Below are positions 1 through 7,710 of a stretch of 21,038 bases of DNA, in pieces. Position 1 is the first letter of the stretch, and every line of letters begins with the position of its first letter. The notes under the pieces were generated by a model. That model was given only the letters and a program-made list of their open reading frames with translations, was not told the origin of the DNA and ran no database searches. The stretch spans positions 1 to 21,038 of the forward strand of contig DAIDJW010000005.1 in NCBI GenBank assembly GCA_027451185.1. The letters run 5' to 3'. The translations under genes and the position numbers were made by a program. Origin of the DNA: Candidatus Saccharimonadota bacterium. Lineage in GTDB: Bacteria; Patescibacteriota; Saccharimonadia; Saccharimonadales; Saccharimonadaceae.

Positions 1-2
1 TC

Positions 3-314
3 GACGTTTCGTTCATCTCGCTGCGTGAGATTTTGCCACATATTGTCGAAAATTTAGCTAGTGGTAATACGAAAATTGCCGCCATGGTGAAGCCGCAGTT
101 TGAAGCCGGCTTTGGCCAGACAAACAATGGCGTGATCAAAAATGATACTCAGCGCCGTCAAATTCTGCGCGACTTCGAAAATTGGGCTAAAAATTATTTT
201 GTGATTGTCGATAAACACGACAGCGATGTGACGGGCGCTAAAGGCAACCGCGAGCGATTTTATTTACTGACGTTGAAACGAAATTCAACCACGTCACCAG
301 GCCGCATGATATAG
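3..314 (+). CDS. tlyA: TlyA-family rRNA 2'-O-methyltransferase, C-terminal part (5' end outside window)
   Basis: Partial gene: the reading frame is open from the window edge and stops at TAG 312-314. The family methylates rRNA riboses using S-adenosylmethionine, and some members were first described as haemolysins. The visible part starts with DVSFISLREILP, the conserved post-motif segment of TlyA. It continues with AMVKPQFEAGF, the VKPQFE motif of the FtsJ/RrmJ-like methyltransferase fold, and ends in the usual GNRERFYLLTLKR strand. About ten extra residues follow and overlap the 3' end of the convergent ychF gene. The N-terminal S4-like RNA-binding domain and the SAM-binding loop would lie upstream and cannot be checked. 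The TTG at 33 is an internal codon, not a start. The family call is firm; the substrate (16S and/or 23S rRNA) is not determined. Confidence 0.85.
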   Translation, partial: DVSFISLREILPHIVENLASGNTKIAAMVKPQFEAGFGQTNNGVIKNDTQRRQILRDFENWAKNYFVIVDKHDSDVTGAKGNRERFYLLTLKRNSTTSPGRMI

Positions 315-1342
315 TCGCGGCCCTCGGTGCGCATTTTGCCGGCGGCTTTGGCGGCAGTCTCACCACCAGTTTCCATTAGGTCGTCGAAATCGACAATTTG
401 GGCGGCGATGAAACCCTTTTCAAAGTCGGTGTGAATTACACCGGCGGCTTGTGGGGCAGTGTCGCCTTTATGAATTGTCCAGGCACGAACTTCTTTCGGG
501 CCAGCGGTTAGGTAGCTCTGCAAGCCTAATGTGTCGTAGGCTACGCGCGCCAGTTGGACTAGACCCGACTCTTCAATGTCATAGCTTTCGAGTAGTTCTT
601 TGGCGTCCGACTCATTTAAACCGCGCAACTCTTCTTCGAGTTTGGCACAGACAAAAACGGTAGGCTGGGGAGCGGTTAAGTTGCGTAAATCGTTTAATTT
701 ATCTGGTTGGTCGAGCGTTGCTTCGTCGATATTAAACAGATAAATGACCGGCTTCATCGTTAGCAGTTGCAATGGTTGAACAACTTTTTTATCAATATCA
801 GCCACCTGCGACAGTGGGGTGCCGGCTTTAAGACTTTCTAGTAAACGCTCTAACTCTTTGACGTCAGCCTGGGCCGAGGGGTTGGCTTTAACTTCTTTTT
901 GCACTTTTGGTAAGCGATTTTCAATGACTTGAATATCGGCCAGTATCAACTCGGTGTTAATAACTTCGATGTCTTTTTGCGGCTCAATTTTATTGTCGAC
1001 GTGGATAACGTCGTCATCATGAAAGGCTCGCACCACGTGAATAATCGCATCACATTCGCGGATATTAGCCAGGAACTTATTCCCTAGACCTTCGCCCTGG
1101 CTAGCGCCCGCTACCAGGCCAGCAATATCAACAAACGTCACTGTGGCTGGAATCACTTTCTCGGCCTTATACATAGCCTGTAGCTTAGCTAGGCGCTCGT
1201 CGGGTACGGCGACAATGCCGGTGTTCGGCTCAATCGTCGCGAAAGGGTAGTTGGCGGCCAAGACGCCATTATTCGTTAGCGCGTTAAATAGGGTGGACTT
1301 GCCGACATTTGGCAGGCCGACGATACCGATAGAAAGACTCAT
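260..1342 (-). CDS. ychF: Ribosome-binding ATPase YchF (Obg-like P-loop protein)
   Basis: 360 residues, the normal length for the universal YchF/OLA1 family, which binds ribosomes and hydrolyses ATP in preference to GTP. The G1 P-loop GLPNVGKST is at 9-17, NYPFATIEPN (switch I) at 31-40, DIAGLV (G3) at 72-77, and NIDE at 204-207 in the G4 position. An NxxE in place of NKxD is what gives this family its ATP preference. A TGS domain occupies the C-terminal third (AWTIHKGDTAPQAAGVIHTDFEKGF). Residue 35 is Ala where E. coli YchF has the redox-sensitive Cys35. The ATG is the only good start. No Shine-Dalgarno is visible, but a -10-like hexamer ends 6 nt upstream. The 3' end overlaps the converging tlyA end by 55 bp. 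Confidence 0.97.
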   Translation of the reverse strand: MSLSIGIVGLPNVGKSTLFNALTNNGVLAANYPFATIEPNTGIVAVPDERLAKLQAMYKAEKVIPATVTFVDIAGLVAGASQGEGLGNKFLANIRECDAIIHVVRAFHDDDVIHVDNKIEPQKDIEVINTELILADIQVIENRLPKVQKEVKANPSAQADVKELERLLESLKAGTPLSQVADIDKKVVQPLQLLTMKPVIYLFNIDEATLDQPDKLNDLRNLTAPQPTVFVCAKLEEELRGLNESDAKELLESYDIEESGLVQLARVAYDTLGLQSYLTAGPKEVRAWTIHKGDTAPQAAGVIHTDFEKGFIAAQIVDFDDLMETGGETAAKAAGKMRTEGRDYIMRPGDVVEFRFNVSK

Positions 1343-1348
1343 ACGTCC

Positions 1349-1354
1349 AGTCTA
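1349..1354 (-). promoter_or_regulatory. Candidate -10 element (TAGACT) of ychF, leaderless spacing
   Basis: On the minus strand TAGACT is preceded by TG plus one base (extended -10) and ends 6 nt before the ychF ATG, so transcription would begin at or next to the A of the start codon. No good -35 is visible. It is supported mainly by the same spacing recurring at six other genes here. Confidence 0.4.
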
Positions 1355-1392
1355 ACAGAGGTAATTAAAAAATACGAGTCGTTTAATGATTA

Positions 1393-1422
1393 TTGTAAAA
1401 ATAGTTAAGCATAAGCTACAAT
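1393..1422 (+). promoter_or_regulatory. Candidate promoter for the secreted-protein gene at 1455
   Basis: TTGTAA (1393-1398) and TACAAT (1417-1422) are separated by 18 bp in an A+T-rich intergenic stretch. A start near 1429 would give a leader of about 25 nt containing AAGGA (1441-1445) as a Shine-Dalgarno before the ATG at 1455. This is a conventional arrangement, unlike the leaderless candidates elsewhere in the window. Confidence 0.45.
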
Positions 1423-1454
1423 TATGATATATAAATTAACAAGGACTATTTAAT

Positions 1455-2087
1455 ATGATACCAAAAAAAATAACATTGTTGCTGGCGGCGGTTATCGCTA
1501 TAACGGTCACGATGTTCGGTGGTCAGGCCATGGCCAAGGCTATGAATGGTGGTCGCGCGGGTATGTCGGCTGCTCAAGCTCAAGCAGTTGCCGACCGAAA
1601 GGCGGCTATCCAGCAAAAAATAACCTCTATGAAGCAAGAGCGCGTCGCCAAGCTCGATGCCAAGCGATTGGCGGTTTGCCAGCAGCGTCAGCAGAAGATC
1701 AATGATATTTTTGCGCAAGGCACGACGCAAAACACTAAACAACTGGCAGTTTTTCAACAGATTGAAGCAAATGTTAAACAGTTCTATCTAGACAAGAAAT
1801 TGTCTAGTCCAGATTATGCGGCAGCCCTTGCTGCGGCCGATGCGGCCGAGTCTAATGCCGTGGCGGCTATTGAGGTTGCGGCTAGTACGACATTTAGCTG
1901 TTCGACGACCGACCCCACGAACCCTGGCAGTGTCATCAAAGAGGTTATGACAACAAGGCATACGGCACTCGCCGCATATCGCACAGCCATTAAAAACCTG
2001 ATTCTAGTTGTCCGCAAGGCCAACGGACAGCAAACAACTAGCAACACGACCTCACCCTCATCAACCACTAATACCACTAAGGAGTAA
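1455..2087 (+). CDS. Exported helical (coiled-coil-like) protein, function unknown
   Basis: 210 residues; the family is not recognised. Residues 1-27 form a classical Sec signal peptide: MIPKK, a hydrophobic core, then AMA as the likely signal peptidase I site. The mature part is rich in Ala, Gln, Lys and Arg, with long helical stretches at about 35-115 and 120-145 that look like coiled coil. It has exactly two cysteines (C75, C149), which could form a disulfide. The last 20 or so residues are a Thr/Ser/Asn-rich tail typical of disordered surface segments. The gene sits 5 bp upstream of a prepilin-like gene with AAGGAG between them and heads a run of exported proteins leading into the pilus operon. 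A role as a pilus- or envelope-associated factor is inferred from context only. AAGGA at 1441-1445 supports the ATG start. Confidence 0.8.
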   Translation: MIPKKITLLLAAVIAITVTMFGGQAMAKAMNGGRAGMSAAQAQAVADRKAAIQQKITSMKQERVAKLDAKRLAVCQQRQQKINDIFAQGTTQNTKQLAVFQQIEANVKQFYLDKKLSSPDYAAALAAADAAESNAVAAIEVAASTTFSCSTTDPTNPGSVIKEVMTTRHTALAAYRTAIKNLILVVRKANGQQTTSNTTSPSSTTNTTKE

Positions 2088-2092
2088 TAATC

Positions 2093-2371
2093 ATGAGTCG
2101 GCACAATAAAGGATTTGGTATTGTAGAAGGTGTTCTGATAATAGCGGCGATTGCTCTGATTGGTTTCGTGGGTTGGAGGGCCTGGGTGAGCTTTTCAAAC
2201 AATAAAAACACCACGGCGGTGAACTCGACCAGCCAGAGTCAACAAGTCAACCCTAGCCAGGCGCCAGCGATTACCGATAATGCCAGTCTAGATCAAGCCT
2301 CGGCTGTTTTAGACGCCACCAACGTCGACGGCACAGAGTCGTCGCAGTTGAATAGCGAAACCAATTTTTAA
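2093..2371 (+). CDS. Mini type IV prepilin-like protein (class III leader, short disordered tail)
   Basis: 92 residues. The N-terminus MSRHNKG|FGIVEGVLII has the features of a type IV prepilin: a short basic leader, Gly at -1, Phe at +1 and Glu at +5, then a hydrophobic helix to about residue 31. PilD (12683-13573) could therefore process it. A typical pilin follows this helix with a globular beta domain. Here there is only about 60 residues of Ser/Asn/Gln/Thr-rich, low-complexity sequence with no cysteine. The protein may be a minor pilin, or a single-pass membrane protein that only resembles one. AAGGAG just upstream fixes the ATG. The next gene, a TPR membrane protein, starts 53 bp downstream from what may be its own promoter. 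Confidence 0.75.
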   Translation: MSRHNKGFGIVEGVLIIAAIALIGFVGWRAWVSFSNNKNTTAVNSTSQSQQVNPSQAPAITDNASLDQASAVLDATNVDGTESSQLNSETNF

Positions 2372-2412
2372 GTCCTCGCATGCTGCTTGTGTTTAGAGTT
2401 GTATCCGTTTAG

Positions 2413-2418
2413 TATAGA
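2413..2418 (+). promoter_or_regulatory. Candidate -10 element (TATAGA), leaderless spacing
   Basis: TATAGA ends 6 nt before the ATG at 2425, and there is no Shine-Dalgarno in front of that ATG. The predicted transcription start would coincide with the start codon. No clear -35 at proper spacing is seen, so this rests on position and on similarity to the other starts in the window. Confidence 0.4.
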
Positions 2419-2424
2419 AACAAG

Positions 2425-2979
2425 ATGGCGGAACAAAAGAGCCCATTTTATGAAGTGATCAAAACGCCGAGCGTCCATGATCGCAAACGCCGAAGCTGGC
2501 CGTGGGTCGTTTTAGCGGTTGTATTAGTTTTGGCCGGTGCTGGGGTGGGTTATTATTTTTGGGTAAGCAACCAGCACAAAGCTAAGCCCGCGGCGGTTGT
2601 TTCCAACCAGCAAACAATTAACGACAAAATTATTAAGCTTGACGATGAGTCGCGAAGTGGGAGTAGTGTCGACAAGGTAGTTGCCGACTACTCTCAACTA
2701 GCTCAAGAAGCTACCAACAGTAAGGATAAATACAAAGTATATCTATCTGAATCGTTGTCCCTAATGGCCATGGGCTATCCTGATAAGGCAGTTAGCCCAG
2801 CGCAACAGGCTTACCATATCCAGCCAAACGCCGACTCTGCTGGCGCCCTAGGCGACGCCTATGCTGGCAGCGGCAATAACGATCAAGCCAAAAATTACTA
2901 CCAGCAGGCTATCCAATATGCCACAAAGGCCGGTCAGCCAACTGATTATTATACGCAACAGTTAGCGGGGTTGAAGTAA
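2425..2979 (+). CDS. Single-pass membrane protein with extracytoplasmic TPR-like repeats
   Basis: 184 residues. A basic cytoplasmic N-terminus (VHDRKRRSW) precedes one transmembrane helix at about 25-47, so the bulk lies outside the membrane. The segment at about 105-175 has tetratricopeptide character: paired helices with the A-x-G-x-Y-x-x-A pattern in YPDKAVSPAQQAYHIQPNAD and GDAYAGSGNNDQAKNYYQQA. In type IV pilus systems such repeats usually act as protein-protein scaffolds (compare PilF/PilW, though this is not a lipoprotein). The stop TAA shares its last base with the ATG of the 734-residue surface protein, so the two are almost certainly translationally coupled and probably cooperate. 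The exact role is unknown. There are no cysteines. Confidence 0.8.
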   Translation: MAEQKSPFYEVIKTPSVHDRKRRSWPWVVLAVVLVLAGAGVGYYFWVSNQHKAKPAAVVSNQQTINDKIIKLDDESRSGSSVDKVVADYSQLAQEATNSKDKYKVYLSESLSLMAMGYPDKAVSPAQQAYHIQPNADSAGALGDAYAGSGNNDQAKNYYQQAIQYATKAGQPTDYYTQQLAGLK

Positions 2980-5183
2980 TGATTATTAAGTCTGGGCGAG
3001 CCCTAGTTAGCTACGGGCTATTAGTGCTAACGGTATCGGTTGGGGCTAGTTTGCTAGCATCTGGTCGCGCACACGCCGTTAATTATGCCGACTATCCTGG
3101 AGGCCTACCCTGGATACAGCAAATAGACCAGGCCTGCGAGAACTACTTTTGGAGTGCAGCTTCTCGTACAAGCAACCTTAAGGCGGTGACGAACGCGTCC
3201 GCGTACTATGACCACCAGTGGATATCGGCTGATAACCCGACTGGCACTACAACTATTAACGTTGACGCTGGCTCAACTGCGCCTGTAGCGTTGCGGATCA
3301 ATCACCTGGTATACATATGTTATGTCGCGATGATGCCGGGTATTAATGATATTAATGCCGCCAAAACACGTATGAGCACGCCACAGGCTACCGATGGTCA
3401 CGACGATAGTCCGGCCCCATGGTCCGGCTACAATAACAGCCCAAACAGGACTCATTATGGCTTTGGGCTGTATGGATTGAGCGCGAACATAGGCTCAACC
3501 AACTGGAACAGCAGTATGAGCGGTACCCAAATCATCGGTAACTATACTTCAACGACTCGTTTTTGGCATATATCATACCCATTTTACTACTATCCACCAC
3601 CCGGGGGTTTTACTGCTGACACCACCGTGACCATAACTGCTAATTCGCGGTGGATTAATCAGTACTATCAGAGGGCTACGCAATATAGATACCTCTGGCA
3701 GATTGACTGTATTGGCCAGAAATGGAATGACAGCGGCACCGGTACTAAACCGCCAGCCAACCATAGTTCATTGCCTGACAGTTGGTTTACAGACCAATGC
3801 GGCACGACTTACTTAAACTTGTCGTTTTTGGTTCATGTTAATCAAAATTACAACTTAACTCCTAATGTTACCTCGTCGAGGACTACGGCCTCGGTTGGCG
3901 AAACAGTAACACCCAATCGTGCTTGGGTTAATAATGCGGTTGCATCGGGGGGCACGACGCAAACAGGTAATGTTGATTGGCGGCTAGTGACGTTCGCGGT
4001 TAATCCGGGTGCTGGCGTTCCGGTAACCGGCACGGGATCGGCTCTGCCCGAAACTTACTATAATAGCCCCGGCGTTAAAGATGTGGCCCTGGCAAAAAAC
4101 GGTACACAACAATTTTATGCGGGTGGTGGCACGAACAACGACGTCACCGGTTATGGTGGCTTAACGATTGGCGATTATCCGGTTGGCACCCGTGTGTGTT
4201 GGGCGCTATCGGTTCAGCCATATACTCAAACATCAACCGATTGGCGCTACGGCACGCCTTATTGTATTGTCATCTCAAAATCACCGAGCGTTCAGGTCTG
4301 GGGTAGTGACCTGTGGGTGGGCGTCGGCGGGTCTACCTCGAACGTATCAACTTCGCTAACCGGTCGTTCTTCCGATAACAAAACTTACGGCAGTTGGGCA
4401 GAATATGCGATTGTGGCCTCGGGATCATCTACATCGATGGGCTCGGGAGCGGCACTTAATAACGGCGTGCCCGGGTCGCCCTGGTCGGGCGTCAACTGTA
4501 GTGTTGTTCAGGAGACCTTCACCAATGCTGGTTCGACTGGTTGCGGCGGCACAACTCCAATTGGTAATTATAATAACGCCGGCGCCCTACCGGATGTTGC
4601 GTCGGCTTTTAAAGTCGACAGTGGGCCACTACCGGCTGGTACGGTTGATGTGTCGACATTGGCCTCGGGCGTTTATAGCGGATCGGGCACTATATCACTA
4701 AGTGGTGAAACTTTGGCTGGTAAGTGGATTGTGATTAACGCCCCGAGCGCAACAGTCAATATTATCGGTGATTTAAAATATACCAATGCTCCCATATCAT
4801 CAGTTGCTAGTATGCCGCAGCTGGTCATTATCGCTAATCAGATTAATATTGCCGGCAGCGTTAAACAGATCGATGCTTGGCTAATTGCTCGCTCATCTAA
4901 TAGCTCAGCGCCAAATGGTTCAATTTATACCTGTAGCGATGTCAGCAGCGCCGCCAATTTAAATGCCAATAACTGTAATAACACACTAGTGGTTAACGGG
5001 CCGGTTTCGGCTCAGCACCTATTCCTTTATCGTACGGCGGGTGCCGGTACGGGTAGCGACATCAACACCTCGGCTGAGACGTTTAATTTGCGCCCAGATG
5101 CCTATATGTGGGCCTACCAGCGCGCTAGTGGCTTGGGCCAGGTGAGTACTATGCAGACAAAAGAGCTGCCGCCACGCTTTTAG
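2979..5183 (+). CDS. Large exported surface protein, probable pilus-associated factor
   Basis: 734 residues; no named family recognised. A Sec signal peptide covers about 1-33 (hydrophobic core, then AHA|VNY). The mature protein is rich in Gly, Ser, Thr, Asn and Tyr and looks extracellular. The middle (about 290-480) reads like repeated beta-sandwich modules. The C-terminal 200 residues (about 535-734) alternate short beta strands with turns, resembling a beta-helix. They end in a distinctive segment, FNLRPDAYMWAYQ then a terminal ELPPRF, which I recall from other CPR/Saccharibacteria surface proteins but could not verify. By my count it has ten cysteines, consistent with disulfides. There is no C-terminal sorting signal or transmembrane anchor, so retention must be through partners. 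The ATG overlaps the TPR gene's stop. Its position directly upstream of pilM suggests a pilus tip, adhesin or assembly role; this is inference. Confidence 0.8.
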   Translation: MIIKSGRALVSYGLLVLTVSVGASLLASGRAHAVNYADYPGGLPWIQQIDQACENYFWSAASRTSNLKAVTNASAYYDHQWISADNPTGTTTINVDAGSTAPVALRINHLVYICYVAMMPGINDINAAKTRMSTPQATDGHDDSPAPWSGYNNSPNRTHYGFGLYGLSANIGSTNWNSSMSGTQIIGNYTSTTRFWHISYPFYYYPPPGGFTADTTVTITANSRWINQYYQRATQYRYLWQIDCIGQKWNDSGTGTKPPANHSSLPDSWFTDQCGTTYLNLSFLVHVNQNYNLTPNVTSSRTTASVGETVTPNRAWVNNAVASGGTTQTGNVDWRLVTFAVNPGAGVPVTGTGSALPETYYNSPGVKDVALAKNGTQQFYAGGGTNNDVTGYGGLTIGDYPVGTRVCWALSVQPYTQTSTDWRYGTPYCIVISKSPSVQVWGSDLWVGVGGSTSNVSTSLTGRSSDNKTYGSWAEYAIVASGSSTSMGSGAALNNGVPGSPWSGVNCSVVQETFTNAGSTGCGGTTPIGNYNNAGALPDVASAFKVDSGPLPAGTVDVSTLASGVYSGSGTISLSGETLAGKWIVINAPSATVNIIGDLKYTNAPISSVASMPQLVIIANQINIAGSVKQIDAWLIARSSNSSAPNGSIYTCSDVSSAANLNANNCNNTLVVNGPVSAQHLFLYRTAGAGTGSDINTSAETFNLRPDAYMWAYQRASGLGQVSTMQTKELPPRF

Positions 5184-5193
5184 AGTAAACTCC

Positions 5194-5223
5194 TTGCTTT
5201 TAGAGCTTACGCTTTTGTATAAT
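5194..5223 (+). promoter_or_regulatory. Promoter of the pilMNO-pilBTC operon
   Basis: TTGCTT (5194-5199) and a perfect TATAAT (5218-5223) are 18 bp apart, immediately after the previous gene's stop. The predicted start at about 5230 leaves a leader of about 3 nt before the ATG at 5233. It is the best -35/-10 pair in front of the pilus motor genes. Confidence 0.7.
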
Positions 5224-5232
5224 GAAGGCAAT

Positions 5233-6282
5233 ATGGCATTCATAAAAGGCGTGGGCGACTTTTTCGCACTAGATATTGGAACAACTGCTATTCGGGTAGT
5301 CCAACTTTCGCCTGCCGGGACTGGAGTCTGGAATCTGCAGCATTTTGGCTATGTACCGGTCGACGAAAGGACCAGCAGTAGCAATTCGGCCGAGAGCACC
5401 CACCGCTTGGGCGAGATGATTATGACGGCCGTTGGCCAGAGCGGCATTAAAGAGAAGAACGTTGTTATTGGCATGCCGTCAAACAAGACCTTCACGACTG
5501 TTGTTGAAGTGCCAATAATGGGCGAGGCTGAGCTAAAGAGTACCATTAAGTATCAGGCCGACCAGTACATTCCAATGGCTATTAATGAGGCTAAGGTTGA
5601 CTGGGCGCCGCTTGGTGTATCGCTGCACGATACGAAGCAGCAAGAAGTACTCATTGCTAGTACGGCTAATAATTATGCCGAGGAGCGTTTGGAATTTGTC
5701 GAAAGTTTAGGTCTGAATGTTATTGCCGCCGAACCAGATCCGATTGCTATGATTCGCGCCCTATTGCCATCGGGTGTAACCGATGCCCGTTTAATTATTG
5801 ATGTCGGCGAACAATCAACCGACTTAGCTATAACTTATGGTGATACGCCGCGCTTGGTGCGCACCATTCCTACTGGTATCCGGTCTCTAGTCAAGGCAGC
5901 CGTCCAAAATCTGAACGTTCAAGACGACCAAGCGCGTCAATTTATCATAAAATTTGGCCTCGCCCCGGATCGGCTAGAGGGTCAAGTATACCGCGCCATC
6001 GAGTCAACGCTCGATGCCTTTGCTGGTGAATTGACCAAGTCAATTAAGTTCTTCCAAACCCGTTATCCAAATACGCCAGTTAGCAATATCATGCTCTCTG
6101 GTTACGCGGCGATTGTGCCACAGTTCGGCGATTATGTGACGGCTAAAACTGGCGTTGCCTCAACGATGGCTAACCCTTGGCAGAAAATTCGCGTCTCACA
6201 GGCTGATCAGCAGCAGCTGATGTCGGTTGCAGCGGAATTTGCAACCGTTATTGGACTGGCCGAAAGAGGTAACAAGATATGA
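5233..6282 (+). CDS. pilM: Type IV pilus assembly protein PilM (actin-like ATPase)
   Basis: 349 residues with the FtsA/actin-like fold. Phosphate-1 motif FALDIGTTAIRVVQL is near the N-terminus and the second phosphate loop LIIDVGEQSTDLAITYG is at mid-length. A SHS2-like 1C region lies between them (VVIGMPSNKTFTTVVEVP) and the LSGYAAIVPQF adenosine motif is near the end. PilM sits on the cytoplasmic face and binds the N-terminal INLxP motif of PilN, which the next gene supplies. The ATG at 5233 is chosen over an upstream in-frame TTG (5194). The TTG would add 13 residues unlike any PilM and lies inside the promoter; the ATG gives the standard MAFIKG start. The stop TGA overlaps pilN's ATG (ATGA), indicating translational coupling. 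No cysteines. Confidence 0.95.
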   Translation: MAFIKGVGDFFALDIGTTAIRVVQLSPAGTGVWNLQHFGYVPVDERTSSSNSAESTHRLGEMIMTAVGQSGIKEKNVVIGMPSNKTFTTVVEVPIMGEAELKSTIKYQADQYIPMAINEAKVDWAPLGVSLHDTKQQEVLIASTANNYAEERLEFVESLGLNVIAAEPDPIAMIRALLPSGVTDARLIIDVGEQSTDLAITYGDTPRLVRTIPTGIRSLVKAAVQNLNVQDDQARQFIIKFGLAPDRLEGQVYRAIESTLDAFAGELTKSIKFFQTRYPNTPVSNIMLSGYAAIVPQFGDYVTAKTGVASTMANPWQKIRVSQADQQQLMSVAAEFATVIGLAERGNKI

Positions 6283-7022
6283 TTGAGATCAATCTTGTCC
6301 CTGACGTCAAGCAAGAATTTATTCGCGCCCAGCGTGTTAGGGCGCAGGTTATTTCTTGGTCGATTTCGTTTGGCGTGATTGCCATCGGCGTGGTCGTGGT
6401 ACTTGCTATTTATGTCTTTGGAATCCAATTCGGTCGCAGTGCAATTGCCGACAGCCAGATAGATAGCCAATATAAAACATTATCAAAGACAACCGACTTA
6501 TCGAAATTATTAACAGTTCAGAATCAGCTCACTAAGATCACGCAGCTACACGACGCTTCGCCTGAAACATCGCGCCTATTTGATACTTTAGCGTCGATTA
6601 TTCCGCCTGAACCAAACAATATTCAAATATCCGACCTAACAGTCGACAACAGCGTGGGGACTTTCAGCTTCACTGGTGTTGCGCCAAGCGGCTATGCTGC
6701 CCTTGAGACGTTTAAGAAGACGTTGCAAAATAGCGAAGTCCAATATACGCCCGCCACGCAGGACGGTCAAACAGCAGCTCAGCCGCAATCTGTAGCCTTA
6801 GCGACAAATATTAGCATTAGCAATGTGCATTATGGTTTGGATGCCAATAATAATCGCGTCTTAACGTTCTCGATGTCGTTTACCTTTGCCCCGCAGCTAT
6901 TCGATAATACTTTGGGCAATGTGCATATCGTCATCCAAGATATAGGTAACAACACTGACTCGTATGTCGGTATTCCAAAGAGCTTGTTCACGCAGACGCC
7001 TACTAGCGCGGGGGGAAACTAA
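6279..7022 (+). CDS. pilN: Type IV pilus assembly protein PilN
   Basis: 247 residues. The N-terminus MIEINLVPDVK carries the INLVP motif (4-8) that docks in a PilM groove. One transmembrane helix follows at about 25-50, then an extracytoplasmic coiled coil and a ferredoxin-like domain (IIPPEPNNIQISDLTVDNSVGTF, then a two-strand repeat). PilN pairs with PilO to connect cytoplasmic PilM with the pilus outside. The gene starts inside the pilM stop (ATGA). It is somewhat longer than the ~180-200 residues usual in proteobacterial PilN, the extra length being a C-terminal extension from about residue 205. No cysteines. Confidence 0.9.
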   Translation: MIEINLVPDVKQEFIRAQRVRAQVISWSISFGVIAIGVVVVLAIYVFGIQFGRSAIADSQIDSQYKTLSKTTDLSKLLTVQNQLTKITQLHDASPETSRLFDTLASIIPPEPNNIQISDLTVDNSVGTFSFTGVAPSGYAALETFKKTLQNSEVQYTPATQDGQTAAQPQSVALATNISISNVHYGLDANNNRVLTFSMSFTFAPQLFDNTLGNVHIVIQDIGNNTDSYVGIPKSLFTQTPTSAGGN

Positions 7023-7023
7023 G

Positions 7024-7710
7024 ATGCAAGGCAATAACAACAACCCGGCCCTACGCAAAAGAGCGCAAATCAACAAGGCTAATCGGACCATGTTTGTTTG
7101 GGTAGCTGGCGCTTCGGTAGTAGTTGGCTTTGCGGTCGTGATTGCAATTTTCCTTGGGCAGAAGTTGGTTTTTAATGAAAAAGTTTTGGCCGCCAAAGCT
7201 CAAACAATTCATAACTTAACAATTGATAATAACAACGTCAAGCAGCTAAAAGATAACGTCCGGGCACTTGACGCCAACCAGGCACTAGCGAGCGTCAAGG
7301 CCGACCCTAGCGACCAGGCGCTTCAGGTCGTCCTGGACGCCCTACCGTCATCGGCTAACTCGTTAGCTTTTGGTGCTTCCTTGCAGCAGAAGCTATTGGT
7401 CGGCATTGACGGTTTAACAGTTAATTCCATACAGGTTGATCCGGTGGCCGGGGCTGAAAACTTGACCGGCGCCACCAGCGGCACGCCAGTCGTTGGTACA
7501 GCCTCTCAAAACGTCATTACATTTACAATGCAGGTTAGTGGTTCGCAAGACGTTTTAAAGCAGGTGCTGCAGCGACTCGAGCGGTCGATTCGGACCATTA
7601 ACGTTATATCGGTTCATATTGAAAGCGTCAGCCAAATGACTGTAAGCGGCGAAGCATTTTATGATCCGGCAGTTAATCTGCAATTGCAGGATAAGGTAGT
7701 AAAGCCATGA
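7024..7710 (+). CDS. pilO: PilO-like inner-membrane alignment protein
   Basis: 228 residues from the ATG at 7024. A basic cytoplasmic tail (RKRAQINKANR) is followed by one transmembrane helix at about 23-45, a coiled-coil stretch, and an extracytoplasmic domain with the alternating pattern of PilN/PilO ferredoxin-like folds. The assignment rests on topology, size and position directly after pilN; primary sequence is weakly conserved in this family. An upstream in-frame ATG at 6964 would give 20 more residues overlapping pilN and is rejected, because a G-rich ribosome-binding stretch (GGGGGGAAA) precedes 7024. The stop TGA overlaps the next ATG (ATGA). No cysteines. Confidence 0.8.
   Translation: MQGNNNNPALRKRAQINKANRTMFVWVAGASVVVGFAVVIAIFLGQKLVFNEKVLAAKAQTIHNLTIDNNNVKQLKDNVRALDANQALASVKADPSDQALQVVLDALPSSANSLAFGASLQQKLLVGIDGLTVNSIQVDPVAGAENLTGATSGTPVVGTASQNVITFTMQVSGSQDVLKQVLQRLERSIRTINVISVHIESVSQMTVSGEAFYDPAVNLQLQDKVVKP

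Noticed and set aside
4405..4701. 98-residue frame within the 734-residue protein gene
   Set aside because: Arg-rich translation typical of an off-frame reading of a Gly/Ser-rich gene; no start signal.
5194..5232. Upstream TTG start for PilM
   Set aside because: It would add 13 residues not seen in PilM and lies within the -35/-10 promoter elements.
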